Source of the DNA: Spirodela intermedia
Taxonomy: Eukaryota > Streptophyta > Magnoliopsida > Alismatales > Araceae
DNA: 64,000 nt
Reading direction: 5' to 3'
Assembly (NCBI GenBank): GCA_902729315.2
Contig: LR746267.1
Span: forward strand, 6,264,424 to 6,328,423
Positions within the stretch are counted from its first letter, which is position 1; each line of letters opens with the position of its first letter. The notes beneath the pieces are model-generated. The model did not search any database, had not been told where the DNA came from, and worked only from the letters and a program-made list of their open reading frames with translations. The translations under genes were made by a program, and so were the position numbers. Shown here piece after piece: positions 22,776-58,740 of the stretch.

Positions 22776-23565
22776 GGAGACCAGAAGAGCAGGCGGACAT
22801 CCGGAGACACCGCAAGAGGAATCATTTCTCTCCGATCAAAATCCTCAAGTTCCGCTGAAGGAGAACCTCTGGCCTCGCCCCCTCCGCCGCCGATCATCCA
22901 GAATCCTTCCGGGGTCAGCAACCAAAGCTCGTTCCTTCTTCGGAAACGACTGACCAAATAAAACTCGAGAACAGTCAGAGACGAAGCATCCGTAGAACTC
23001 TGTATTGATCGGCTGTGTTCCCCATTACAATCCAAAATGGCCGAAAAAAAAAAAAACACAATGAGTCTCTGTGTATTCCGTGGAGCCGCCCAAATCGCAC
23101 CCCGTACAAAAGAATGACGAGAGAATCGGAACACAGTTGAACAACATAATTTAAAGAAAAAAGAAAGTTAGAGACTTTCAAGTAAGAGCGGCTCCATTCC
23201 GAGCCGTCATGGACGGCCCTCCATTTCTCTCCCGCCATCTTCGTGAAGCAAATAACACGGTTGTCATTTCTACGACACATTCGCTTTACAATTTTACATG
23301 CCAGCAGCTATTTACACCAAAATGGTAGCCCTGAAACCCCTCAGGCGGCCACTGAGGACCGATCCTTTTCACCCAACTCTCATGACAAAAATTCTCTCTT
23401 CGTCATTTCCCGGGCATCTGTAATGGCCGGGCTCCCAGAGATGTGGGCTGTCTCACACCAGTGGCCCCTTGGCCATGAAGACGTTGGCTTGTTGGGTGGC
23501 CTGTCGAACTCGATCAACTTGGCCGGCTAAGAGGGTGTGAAGGAAATCCTCCAGAGCCATCATCG
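22776..23565. other. Spacer: SPI 3' flank and MTL1-like promoter
   Basis: 790 bp between two minus-strand genes. The left part should carry the MTL1-like 5' UTR and promoter, the right part the SPIRRIG 3' UTR. A run of 12 A at about 23044-23055 is the only obvious simple repeat. Open frames here are short and unrecognised. Confidence 0.5.
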
Positions 23566-47219
<23,654 letters not shown>

Positions 47220-48700
47220 TGTTTTCCGAGAAGACTGAAACATGTGGCTCGATCTGCGACGGCCGATCTCATCCGACAACCATTCAAATGAACCCTAGAT
47301 CCGACCGGCCGTGGAGAGATCCCAGCAGCCAACCGTCAACCTTCTAAAGGAGCCCAGGGCACAGGGCAATCGGAGAGGCTTCAGCTGCATTCGATCGGGA
47401 GCTGGATCGGCATCTTCCCCCTCTCCCCCGGCACCCGAAGGCTTCAGCCACTGTTCCTTCCTCGGATTTCTTTCCCTCGTCCGCTGGAGTTCGTGTCCGA
47501 TTTTTCTTGTCTCTCCCTTCCTTCCCTTTGTTTCCTAGCGTCACCGTGAGAGGCGGACGTGTAGAAGAGAGAGAAGAGGAGCTCCCGAGACGGAGCGCTC
47601 CGCAAGGAGGAGACGCGATTTCTGGTGAGATACAAAGCGTGGGACGACGGGGTCTGTCCTTTTCTCTCTCTACCCTCTCCCTTTCCCTCTCCTCTCCTCT
47701 CCTCTCCTCTTCTCTCTTGTCAAACAGCTTGGCTATTGCCTCCGACCCCTCCTTTCTCGTTCCCCTGTCTCCCTCTTCCCAAGTCTCTCTCTCCCCCCCG
47801 TCCTGGCGGCCATGTACGCATTCCCTGTGCCACGTCGGACGGAAGTGGTCATCCCACGTGGAGCGGCGGACGAAAGCGGACTCCGAGCCGCTAACTACCC
47901 GGAGTCCCTCTCCCCCCGGATTTACGAAAGCCGTCTTCCGATCGCACCCAATGAAGCTTCCAGCACGTAACCGTCCCCGTCAACTCGAAGGTGCAGCATA
48001 TTTTGACCCTCTGAGAATGCTAAAAATAAATATCACTCTCTGGTGTCAGAGCTATGGAAGCAAGGAACCCGTCGTAGACGTAAATATGGCGTGACACGGG
48101 ACCCCGGCACCACAGAGATGACTTACCAAAGCCTATCGCGGATCCCGCCAGCGGTGAGCAAGGCGGTGTTCAGATACCACGATAACGTCCAACAACCTCA
48201 CCCAGAATTAAAAATAAAAGAGTGGCGGCGAATCGGGTCAAACGCAAGCAAACTTACTGACCCCGAGAATCAATAGAAGAGTCAGACCACGCCGCCACGC
48301 CCCACCGATTTCTTTTAAGGATGCCGGCAAGGCCCCCCCGGTCCTCTCATAATCTCGTCACGTCGGGGTTTCGCCGAGGGGTTGTCGGACCTTGTCAACT
48401 CTGCACGTTGTCCGGATTTGGACGCTGGACAAAGTTAGCGGCCCCGTGGTTGACTTTCTACACGCGTGTCAAGGTTGCCCTTTTCCTCCTTCGGAGGCTC
48501 TGTCGGACCTTCTCCGGTCCGGAAGGATGGACGGTCCCCAACGAAACGTAGCCTCTGGAATAGAGCTTAGGGTGTCCTCCGATGGTAAACGGTCCGCTGT
48601 CTCCGGCCTTCGGATTCCCTCCAGCGATAGGCGGCAGACGTAATATCGAACTTAAAGCGTAGACGGGAGTGATGGACCACGCGCCCTCTATCAGTCATGG
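47220..48700 (-). promoter_or_regulatory. SPI: SPI 5' UTR and promoter region, GC- and CT-rich
   Basis: The sequence changes sharply from AT-rich intron to GC-rich DNA. A pyrimidine-rich block occupies about 47655-47800 on the plus strand (GA-rich on the gene strand), and a perfect G-box CCACGTGG lies at 47854-47861. GTCGGACCTT occurs twice, near 48387 and 48503. The plus-strand frames here are low-complexity, Ser/Leu/Pro-rich and without known domains, so I treat the block as promoter and leader rather than a gene. Confidence 0.55.
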
Positions 48701-49814
48701 CTCAGGAAGCACATCACCTCGACTTTAGACAGGGGATCCTAAAAGTATATACGAAGAAGGGAAATGTAGCCCACAGGGCAAAAGAGCTGTAATTGTTGAG
48801 CTCACAATGAATCATTGAAACAATCCTGAAACGAACAAGAATTGTTTGAAGATAATAGAATTATTTTCCACCTAATTTCTTTTAATGTTGTGTGATAGCA
48901 TTAAAATAGGCTAAAATTGGTTATCCACAAAAAAAACTGAATAATTAAAAACTAACATAAAAATAAATTAATTACCAAATATGATCCAACCTATCTACAA
49001 CCAACCTCAAATGGTTAGAGGCCCATCAAATATGAACACATGAGTTGGCCCAATTTATGAGCTAGAGTTTGCCCAATAACAAATTTAAAAAATAATAAAA
49101 CATATCTTAGACATGTCCAAATATATTTTTCCTGATTTTATTTTTGTTTCCCACTTCTTATCTTATAAAATTCATTTGGATGGGCCATAATCTAAAATTT
49201 AGACATTAAATATCAAAACCTTCATCTTTTAAGGGTGTGCTAACAAATATCCAGCCCAACATTCATTCAATGAATTTTATCAAATTTTCTCTCTTCTAAG
49301 GTTATGTCTTTTGTTGTAGATTTTGGTACCTCCTTTGTGGATTCACCTTTTTGATCTTGTAGACTCAAGATCAAACTTTTGTATATTCAAGAGTTGAAGT
49401 TTCTTCATTATATGGATTCAAGTTGATTTTTTTTTAGAAAAGTTAATTCCATGTGACTCAAGGTACATCAAATGGCATTCAAGTCAAAATTTGCATCCAA
49501 GATTCATCTTTGAAGTATGTTGCAAGACAAAGAGTTGGAAATCAACAAAAATGAAGTTTTTAATGTATGTTCCCTTTCTCAAATGAAATTTCTTGAGTGT
49601 CAATAATACATTGATTAGAAAATTGAAGACAAAGTTTTAATGTATGTCCCCTTTCTCATATGTCTACCCTTTGAATTTCACTAACAAGTCCAAAATATTA
49701 AAAACGAAAATTATTTTGGGCATCCCTTTCAAAAAAGTTTCAAATGATATAGGTAGTTTGAAAAGTAGATCTAATTATGATAATTATATTTTTTTTCTAA
49801 TAAAAATATGATTT
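48701..49814. other. AT-rich intergenic DNA
   Basis: No gene or structured element recognised. The step from GC-rich to AT-rich near 48.7 kb marks the edge of the gene island. Confidence 0.5.
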
Positions 49815-50980
49815 TCTCAATTTTAATGGGCATTTGGAAATAGAAGAACTTCTAAATTAACTTTCAAAAGTTGTAAGGTTTTTCAAATATATAAAAATTA
49901 TTCACAAAAAAGAGATGAAATTAGTTGCTTATGAATTAAAGGGTGAGACATTTACCTGATTGGATCAATTGCATTCTACTCATGTATGATCATACAAAGA
50001 TTTGGTTCCTAGTTAGGATAAAATAAAAAAATCATTAAAATTTAGAAATATATATCACTAATATAAAAATTATAGATTTAAAAATAAATATATTTCATAA
50101 CATATTTGAGAAGTTTATATCTATCTTTCAAAATTGATATGATTGAATTGGAGTCATTCATTATCTCTAGATTTAAAAGTAGACGTCAATAGGGTATTGA
50201 AAAAAATGTAGTTGTACAATCATTTTTTAAAGTTAAATGACACTATATGGCCTCTGAACTTACTAAAGCTTTAATAGAGAAAGGAAAAATAAGATCTCTA
50301 CATTCTACTTATGTCTCATGTTTTCAACAAGATAAGAACAAGGACCTAATTGTTACGTTCACTCCAACCACTAACTTTAGAATTACAATTGTTGTATTGA
50401 TATCTAGTAGAGTAACATCATTTATTCAAATTTTATTTATAAAAAGTCATAGCGTGCCTAACTTTACTCTTAAATATTATAGAGGTAGTGAAAAAGTGCA
50501 CAAATCAAACGCATATAAAACATAGTATAATGAATTTCACATAATCAACTGAAGAAGATGAAGACAATGGAGCAAAAGATGAAGAAGAGTTTCATGGAAA
50601 CATATTTGAATATGATGATGGAGATGAACTTTTGTTGTTCTTGAATTCGAAAAAAGTTTATATACTCACCAAGGAGAAACTTCTACAACAAAGTAATGTG
50701 TTTAGAATGATGTGCATTGTGAAGTAAAGATATGTGATGGTATAATTGATCCTAGTAGTAGTGAAAATATTATTTCATTAATTATGGCATGAAAATTAGG
50801 ATTAAAAAAAATCATCTATATTCATATAAGATTGATTGGATAAAGAAAGATTCTAACACAAAAGTCACATAGCCTATTTAGTAAATTGTTAATAGAAAAA
50901 GTATATTTTAATGAAATTCAACGTGTTGTGGTTGATATTGGATATACCTTAAAATTTTAATTTGAGATATTACCCACCGA
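49815..50980 (+). pseudogene. Ty3/gypsy gag-protease remnant
   Basis: Across shifted frames the gag core is readable: FNGHLEIEELL, KEMKLVAYELKGETF and DKIKKSLKF, then a capsid end ISRFKSRRQ near 50165. At about 50705-50870 the protease region reads VKICDGIIDPSSSENIISL, KLGLKK and YKIDWIKKDSNTKVT, typical of the plant gypsy class with a YKIGWIKKG motif. The active-site D-x-x-S reads IIDPSS, unlike the usual IIDGGS. Several stops and frameshifts break it, and no RT follows. It differs in sequence type from the gypsy fragment at 1.03-1.9 kb. Confidence 0.8.
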
Positions 50981-51486
50981 GGTAGGCAAAGTAATAGTCT
51001 TTTACAAAAATAGTCAAGAAAGTTTGTTTTACCTCAAGCTCATAGGTAGTAAAGTAGGATATATATGTATATAAATCCTTTTGATTCTAATGAAGACTCA
51101 TTTCATTATTTTATTTCTTTTCTTTTTGTCATTCTTTCATCTACAGCTATCAACCATCAAGTGACCTAGTTTTTTATGCTCAAAATAGGTTAGTTCATTC
51201 GTAAATGTATCAATAATAGTAGAAGAAAATTTCAAAGTCTTTTATAGAATTTTTCCATCCCTTAGTTTGGTACAAAATTCATTTAATCTCTTACTCAACA
51301 TAATCAATTCTTTTGGATCTTCCTCTCTCCTAAAGTCTTGCTATCATCAATAAGTTTGGTGGACTTTAAGGCAACTATTTTCCTAACAAATATTTCTACA
51401 TTTCTTCATTTATTGAGCCCATTTAATAAGTCAACAAGGATCTTAATAGTTCATGTACTAGTAATTTCATCAAATCATTGGACTCA
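50981..51486. other. Spacer left of the copia insertion
   Basis: AT-rich, probably more of the decayed gypsy element or its flank, but no motif can be read. It ends at the ATAGT target site of the copia insertion. Confidence 0.45.
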
Positions 51487-51491
51487 ATAGT

Positions 51492-51625
51492 CATTGACAA
51501 CGAAGGAGAAAACCCTATAATCCATAGAGGAGAATAAAGGACTGTATGTGTCTAAAGAAGAAGAGAAAAAGAGATAGAGATAATAAACCCTAATGAGTTA
51601 AAAATTTGATGACACTATCAAACAC
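51492..51625 (-). repeat. 3' LTR of the copia element
   Basis: On the element strand it starts TGTTTGATAGTGTCATC directly after the polypurine tract. The other end has decayed: CATTGACA on the plus strand where the sister LTR has TGTTGACA. At 134 bp it is longer than the 5' LTR by about 32 bp. Confidence 0.88.
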
Positions 51626-51634
51626 TCTCCTTCA
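51626..51634 (-). other. Polypurine tract of the copia element
   Basis: GAAGGAGAG on the minus strand abuts the TG of the 3' LTR, the position where plus-strand DNA synthesis is primed in copia elements. Confidence 0.8.
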
Positions 51635-51692
51635 ATTTAGAGCATATAAGTCAAATATGCCCAACTTTGTACATATGGCATTATAGGAAATC

Positions 51693-54540
51693 TCAAATAT
51701 ATTTTTTGTGAAGACGTCTATAAGATAATGAGATGAGATCAGATATAATCTTGTCTTGAATATAGTAACAATCAATCTCAATATATTTCGTATGCTCACG
51801 AAAGGTATGATTGTCAACAACGAATATAACACTTTGATTGTCACAATGTATAGATATTAGAGAAGGAGAAGAGATGTCGAGATCTTCAAGAAGTGATTGA
51901 AGCCATATCATCTCTCACAGGGTCTTAGTCATGACTCAATACTTGAACTCCGTACTAAAACAAGACACCACCTTCTATTTTTGAGATGTCATGTGATAAG
52001 GTTACCTCTAACATCTATGTGATAACTCATAGTAAACTTTCAATCACCCTTGTTACCTATATACCCAACATCAAAACAGAGTTTAACATGGAGATGACCG
52101 TGTCACCAATAGTTGTCCTTTTCCTGAGGCTCACTTAATGTATGCTATAACTCATAGAGTTTTCTCCTAGTAAACTTGTCATGACTCTTACGTGAACTGA
52201 CTCAAAACACTAACTGTATACAAGATGTGAGGGGTAGTGACGATGAGATATATTAGCTTGCCAAATAATCATTTGTATCGATCAACGTTCTCAAGGAGTG
52301 GAGAGGAAGTGTCCTAAAATTACGAACATGCATTTCTAGGCAAAGTCTTCTGCTTATACTTAAGGAGTCTAGTCTCTTGAAGTATGTTAAGAACATACTT
52401 CCATTAGGTTATGATGAACTTCTCTTCTTGATACATAAACTCAAATCCCAAAAAAATACTTTGAAGTCTTGAAGTCATTGATGCTAAAGTGTTACTAGAA
52501 ATAAGTTTTAGTAGAATGAATATCGGCCTCATCACTCTCAACCACAAGAATGTTGCCAATGTAGACTATAAGAATGACTAGGTCATCCTCTATCTTCTTT
52601 GTGAACATAGTGAGATTTGCAGTGCATGATGAGAAGCTAAATATGAGGAGAAGACCACTAAACTTAGAAAACCAAGTACATGGACTTTACTTGAGTCTGT
52701 AAAATATATTTCACAAAAAATACACCTTAGATGACTCCTCTTAAGCAACATACCATAAAGGTTGCTCCATAAAGACCTACTCCTCAAAATCATCATAGAG
52801 AAAGAGGTATTAAAAACATCCAATCAGTGGAGAGATCATGCTTGATTCACAATGAGAGAGAAAAACACTTGGACAAAAGTGAGTTAGATGATGGGAGAGA
52901 ATGTGCCAATGTAGTCGATGCCATATGCTTGGGTGAAGTCACGAGCAACCAAACGAGTCTTGTCATGTGGAATAATATCTCTGAATAGTAGTTTAGTGTG
53001 AACATCTATTTGCACATAACAATGTTGACATTTGTCAGATAGAGAACTAGTGTCTAGTTCATGGCTGCCTTCTACTTTACTTATGTCACCTCATCATGCG
53101 AGTAAAGAATCGACTTGGATGCCACAGAAAAGGTAAAGGTACAAAAAAAGGGAGAAAGAAAAAAGAGAGATAGGGTATTGTGTACAAGTATTAATACCTT
53201 TGCACAAGATGATGAGAAGATGAATATCATCTTGAGGACCATCGAGGACATTAGTGGAAGGCACATACAACTTGGTGGAGGGGGATAATGGATCTATAAC
53301 CAAAGTGGAGAAAGTCGATGGAGATAGGGAGCCAAGAGGAGAGGTGACGGTGGAGGGGATGGATAGGAGGAAGTCAAAGGAGATGGATCTGCGAGAACCA
53401 TCAAGGGAGGAAAGTCAAGTGGAGTAGAGGTGATGGCTCAAGAAGGAAGAGGAAAGGTAGAAGAGAAAAAGGGAGACTCTTCATGGAAGGTGATGTTGGC
53501 CGACGTAATGTAGCAATGTGTCAAGAAAGTAAACTCAATAATCCTTTGTTCGAGAATAGTTGACAAAAACCCATTTGAGATTATAAGGAGTGAGTTTGGA
53601 TAGGGAAGAAGAGTAATCTTAGATAAAGGTAATATATCTAAACACTCGATGAGGAAGAAAAAATATGAGTAAAGTAGGTAGGAGGTATTGAAGAGAACTT
53701 ACCTTGCCTAAAAGAGCAGAGAGAAGTTGATTCTAGAGTTAAATGGCCATCATGAAGGTGTCGATCTACAAATAGTGTGGGATATTCATCTCAAGAAGTA
53801 AGGTGCAAATGATGTCAAGGGGGTGACGATGTTTGCATTTAGTAACACTATTTTGTTATAAGGTTTGAAGATAAGTCATCTGATAGATAATATCATGATC
53901 AGTGCAAAAGATTTAGAGAGAGGTTTAGATAAACTCAAGGACGTTGCTGATATGAAGAATTTTAAGAATAGTGAAATATTGAGTGATGACCTCCATGATA
54001 AAGTGAGTTAATAAAGTGGATGACAACAGTAATGACTTTGAAGTAGTCACGTAGGAGGTATACCCAACTCACATGAGTATAGTTATCAATAAGAACGATA
54101 TAATATCAATAGTTTAAAAGGAAAGGAGTACGATAATGACTTCATACATCACAATGGATGAGATCAAAAGGGGAAGAAGAAGAAATATCATCTCAACTAA
54201 GATAGAAAGAATGGTAATATTTACTCAACTAACATGACTTGCATACAAATTTCTTAAGAGAAAACCACAATAAGATTTTTTTAAGTTTCTCAAAATTGGG
54301 ATGACCAAACCATTGATGACATAAGAGAGAAGAAGTGACAATAGAGGTAATAAAAGGGTCTGAAGAGTACAAGAGAATTTAACAGAAATGAGCCCATAGA
54401 CACTTCGCCTATTCTCATGACCCAAACTAATCTTCCGCTCAGTGTGCACATTTTGGAAAGTGCAATGAAAAAAAAATAAAATAGTATAATCAATGACATG
54501 AGTAATGACACTAATCAAGAAAAGGTCACAAGAAAGCAAG
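51693..54540 (-). pseudogene. Copia pol remnant: pre-integrase, integrase, RT, RNase H
   Basis: From right to left on the minus strand. Pre-integrase lies near 54200-54340 (HQWFGHPNFEKLKK, KKFVCKSC). Integrase follows (DLIHCDV; MNIPHYL near 53790). RT occupies about 52950-52500: RLVARDFTQAYGIDYIGTFSPI, WFSKFSGLLLIF, then KKIEDDLVILIVYIGNIL, where copia elements have the YVDD catalytic box. RNase H lies at about 51911-51740 (HCDNQSVIFVVDN, EHTKYIEIDCYYIQDKI). YVDD has become YIGN, removing both catalytic aspartates. Stops and frame changes occur throughout. Confidence 0.88.
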
Positions 54541-54959
54541 AAACATAGAGGACCTACTAAATGGGAAGGTTAGGAGTGACAAGAGTAATGCTACTACCTT
54601 TGACCGAACAAGTTCAACCATTGAGAATGGTGACGGGGGGATGGGAAGGGATAGATTGATATGAAGATAAAAGGATGAAGTGACAGTCATATGAGTGGAG
54701 ACCTTTGAGTTGATAATTTACGACGATGAAGAGAAAGTAAGGAGAGCATGTGTACCTAGCATAGAGGGAGCTAGAAGTGAAGTGAGGCTGATGAAAGAGG
54801 AGATGCTGCTAAGTCTATAAAGATTGATGTAGCAGCAAAACACATTGTATTTCATAGATGTCAAGTTGACATTGAAAGTTGAGGTGTGGACATTTAAAAG
54901 AGTAAGTGAGATAGAAGCCAAAGTAGCCATCACTAATTGGGTGGAAGTAGGTTTGTTGA

Positions 54960-55700
54960 GTTACTTTCAATAATTGTTGGCCTGATGATTCTACTTATCA
55001 CAGTAGAGACACAAGGGGAAAGAGTTGTGGCCCTTCCCATAAGGAGGACAACTACCCTCAAGGTGGGAAGATGGGCCATCATCCCAAGCTTGAAGAGCAC
55101 TGACAACCATAGTTGAGGGAGAAGTTGTGGTGCCTGTGGAGGAAGGTGGAGGGCAAGAATGTACCAATTGTGACCTAAAGTGCCATAGAGAAGATAGAGG
55201 TAAGGCTGGGTACCTAATCACTAGAGAGGAGGAAACCACAGATCTGAGATGCAATGGAATGATGAAGTCCACTAAGATACAAACCAGCATAGAACTCTTG
55301 ATGATAGCATTTGAACGTCAAGAGGTCTAAGGTGGGAGGTTGATAAATGTCCACCTCTTAAATGAGGGCAAGGTGACCGTAGTATGTCTAGAGACTTGAA
55401 GATCACCACCACTTGACTAATGTTCATCCAATTGACTTACATTGTCTCCAGATTGTCTCATAAAAGACGTGCTGGCTTGATACAAGAGAGAGCCTCGATG
55501 ATGCTCTGCTTAATATTATGAAGCATCCAAGTGATAATGGCCAAGTCAATCTACAACTAATAGGCAAAAAAAAGATTGCAAAGAGCCGAAGAATTGTCCG
55601 TGAAATGATGAAGAAAGTAGTGGGACTATAGAAAGAGCTTAAAGTCGAACACCCATTATACGTAATTGTGACCATTGTATGTGTAGGGTGGCCGAGTGAG
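54960..55700 (-). pseudogene. Copia gag and zinc-knuckle remnant
   Basis: Near 55000-55060 the minus strand reads CPPYGKGHNSF then LCLYCDK-x-NHQANNY, recalling the gag CCHC knuckle with cysteines lost. Upstream, at about 55424-55675, lies a hydrophobic, Ser-rich frame where the gag capsid belongs; its detailed match is weak. Placement relies mainly on domain order. Confidence 0.65.
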
Positions 55701-56335
55701 TTACGCTGTTATGAAGTGGCATGCTGGAGGGCACCAAAGGAGGTAGAACGTCATATGATAGGAGCTTCGAGTCAAGTGGGAATGGGGACAACAGAGAAGC
55801 CGCGAAGGAGGCCATGAAGGCACAAGTGCTGGCGGAGCATGGACGATGCTGGAATGATGCAGGGAGGTCGTGACATGGGGGCGAGCACCACCAAGAGGGG
55901 TGTGTCGGGAGGGCGTGGGAGGTGCTGGCCAAGGGTGCGCAGCCGACAATGGAGACCTTGGGGCCTGGCCGGAGGAAGGCCGTGACAATGGCGGAGACCG
56001 TGGTGGTGGTGGTAGAGGCCACGACGGTGGAGGCCATAGCAGCAGAACACGCCACGGCAGTTTTGCCTAGGGCACGACGCCTAGGGCATGCCTAGCGGGG
56101 AGGTGGACGCCGCCTAGGGCACGCCCAGCACAGTGGCATGGAGAGGGGCGGAAACGAAGGCAGCATTAGTGAGGGATGGCAACAGAGGAGGGCTGCCTGC
56201 AAAGATCGGTGGCTGCCAAGGATGAGGGCCCCAACGAGAGGAACAGTACTAGTAGGTGGGCGCTGCCAAAGGAGGGCACCACCAGAGGAGGGCGGCGTAC
56301 TAGAGAGGGAGGTGGCTTGAGATAACCTAGGGCTA
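55640..56335 (-). other. GC-rich leader of the copia element
   Basis: Between the gag remnant and the primer-binding site lies about 700 bp that is much richer in GC than the rest of the element. It has a 138-codon minus-strand frame (55639-56055, Ser/Pro/His-rich) and Gly-rich frames on the plus strand. The unit CCTAGGGCA occurs at 56066, 56080 and 56113, with a partial copy at 56091. I cannot match it to a copia domain; it could be untranslated leader, gag N-terminus or captured DNA. Confidence 0.5.
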
Positions 56336-56343
56336 TGATACTA
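56326..56343 (-). other. Primer-binding site of the copia element
   Basis: Immediately inside the 5' LTR the minus strand reads TAGTATCATAGCCCTAGG, two changes from the initiator-methionine tRNA complement TGGTATCAGAGC used by most plant copia elements. Confidence 0.8.
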
Positions 56344-56445
56344 TGTTGACAATGAAGGAGAAAACCTTAAAATCCATGAAGGAGAATAAAGGAAATAGAG
56401 ATAATAGGCCCTAATAGGCCGAGAGTTTGATGACACTATCGAGCA
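56344..56445 (-). repeat. 5' LTR of the copia element
   Basis: On the element strand it starts TGCTCGATAGTGTCATC and ends TTGTCAACA, so it keeps TG...CA ends. At 102 bp it lacks an internal stretch of about 32 bp present in the 3' LTR. Confidence 0.88.
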
Positions 56446-56450
56446 ATAGT

Positions 56451-58673
56451 TGTGACTTTGTCTCTAATATGAGTATAGAGACATCAAAAAAATTCTATTT
56501 ATATCAACTAATGGTTTAGTTATTCATTAGTTTTTTCTAATCATTCATAAGGTCATAAATATATTAAACATCTTATAATTAGTTTCATTGCTTTCATGAT
56601 AAATAACTCATATTGATGAACCAACTATTATATATTAGATCATTAACACTATCATTTATGGATAAACCCTTCCTACATGGTTCTACAAATACATTCTTAT
56701 TCACTTTTAACAATTTATCTATAAAAATATTCTACAATTGATAATTTAATGTTTTAACAAAAATCTCTATTGTATTCTTCCAAAAATTACAATTTGATTC
56801 ATTTAATATTGGTGGTTTGTAGATTGAATCTGCTTCAATGTTATACCCATGGTGTTCACCACTAGATCTAAACTTTCAAGACATTTATTTATTTTATATA
56901 GAGTTAGGTTTTGATATCACTTGTTAGATTTAAGGTCATACCTAGATTAAGAAGTTTTGAATTAATTGAATTACAATTTTGACTTTACCTTGCATTATTC
57001 TAGAAGATGACATTGATTTGAGAGGTATCCAAAATTTTGGTGAATAAGATTATGATTTGAACTTGATTCTTGTTGTCCTCTCTTCATAAGAAACTTAGCT
57101 GAATGTGGAAGGTGTGCCACTTTGATTTTGTCAAAGATGATTGCTAATTATTTAAAAATTATTCTTCAACTCATTGCCTTCATGTCATTTGACTAGTAGG
57201 AAAGACTTCATGATTTTTCACAATTTTTTCTAAAATGGTATCCATAAAGGTTCACAAAATCATAAATGGGTTAGAGGTGAACTTTCTAAACAAATTTTAA
57301 AAGTGTTGTATTTGTAGATAAATGAAATTCAAAAACCTTCCTTATTTTAAGCAGTATATTAATGGATATTTTACTGAAAATACATTGAAATTCAAATGGC
57401 TTGAAAACTAATATGATAAGTTATCTAAGAGTTTGGACATTCTCATTATAAATCAATTCAAAGTTACACTAAAGCACACTGAAATTATTGATATCATTTT
57501 AGGAAAAAAATTATTAGTTCGATCAAGTTAAGAAATGTTCTAATATTATTTAAATAGAATTAATAGCATATATTTATATAAAATTATGAGTTAACAATCA
57601 ATTCTTATTAAAATTGCATCAAACAAAATATGACGGTCAAGTAAACAAATTTTTATTTAAAATAATTTAAAATATTTAATAATATAAAAAATATTATATA
57701 GTAGATTGAGAAGTCTAAATTGAATCAATTAAAGTAATATCAAAGTCATTCAAAAATAATGATGTAACATCACGAGTAAAAAATAGACTAGGCAAACTTT
57801 CATATCTATTTTGTACTTCAATGATTATTATTGAATGGAATGTCTTAATCACTATTTTCCTCATTGTGATCATCTATATCAATATTGATAATTTTCACAT
57901 AAATATACAAAATAGTATTTCTCATAATAAAATATATCCAATTATAGAATTCAATATAATGATGTTAAAAATATTTTTGAAATTTTCTATTTGGATAATC
58001 ATCATTATTATTTTGAGTTTTTCTTTAATCTATATTTAGCTAACCTCAACATTACATGTAAAATAATATTATTTTTATTCATTAATTTAATGATCAATAA
58101 GCATAGTTTGATCTTTTAATTGATATTATGTGTACTATGAGAATAATGAATACCTTAGGTGTAATTTAATGAATAATAGTTATTGAATGCTCCGATAAGA
58201 GAGAAAGAGAGAGGTTGATGAATGAAGCCTTAACAAAAGGAGTGACATATTTTGTAGTTGCTTGTGACAATGAGTAGAAAGCCATTTTTGTGAACTCATC
58301 ATTTTCTACAAGGAAGGGGTGGTACATGTCATCAAATAAGGTTACTTGACCTATTATATTATTCAAAATTCAAACATTTGTTGTGAAAAGTTTTCCCTTA
58401 TTTTGAGGCACAAAGGAAGGATAGGAGGGGGGGAGGATTACAATAATAAGGCTCTAAATTAGTGAATCAAAAGGGGTTTGGTGAAAGAGGCTAATGGTGA
58501 AGTCACAATCTTCAAATGATCTTTAGAACTTCATTAAAAATATAGAAAGTACAAAGATTCTTTGTATTCATGTCAATGATGACATGAGAGAGCCCCCTTC
58601 CTCAAAGCTTGTACTATTTATACACTTTGGTGGTTTCCCTTCTTGTACTCTCTTTCTTACATATGTCATCATT
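56451..58673. other. AT-rich intergenic DNA
   Basis: No gene recognised. The frame at 57821-58039 is an Ile-rich product of AT-rich composition rather than a protein with a family signature. Confidence 0.5.
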
Positions 58674-58691
58674 ATCATCATCATCATCATC

Positions 58692-58735
<44 letters not shown>
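58674..58735 (+). repeat. Compound microsatellite (ATC)n(TC)n
   Basis: About eight ATC units run directly into about nineteen CT units. The CT run is uninterrupted from 58697 to 58735. Confidence 0.95.

Positions 58736-58740
<5 letters not shown>

Larger units (their letters stand above)
51487..56450 (-). mobile_element. Full-length, inactive Ty1/copia retrotransposon with target duplication
   Basis: All structural marks are present. A 5-bp target duplication ATAGT lies at 51487-51491 and 56446-56450. The LTRs are 51492-51625 (3') and 56344-56445 (5'). A primer-binding site lies next to the 5' LTR and a polypurine tract next to the 3' LTR. Internal domains run in copia order on the minus strand: gag, zinc knuckle, pre-integrase, integrase, RT, RNase H. 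The coding region is broken by many stops and frameshifts. The LTRs agree at only about four-fifths of aligned positions by eye and differ by a gap of about 30 bp, so the insertion is old. The element is about 4.95 kb with unusually short LTRs. Confidence 0.9.

Noticed and set aside
20757-22961. Plus-strand frames opposite and just beyond the MTL1-like gene
   Set aside because: They are antisense shadows of a repetitive PPR coding sequence, and the tail beyond it is low-complexity.
47507-48094. 195-codon plus-strand frame upstream of SPI
   Set aside because: Ser/Leu/Pro low-complexity product of a CT-rich leader, no domain, and it overlaps the expected SPI promoter.
55870-56320. Gly/Arg-rich plus-strand frames in the copia leader as a host gene
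   Set aside because: Low complexity, inside the element and with no splice or domain support.
57821-58039. Ile-rich 72-codon frame
   Set aside because: Simple consequence of AT-rich DNA, with no start context or family.
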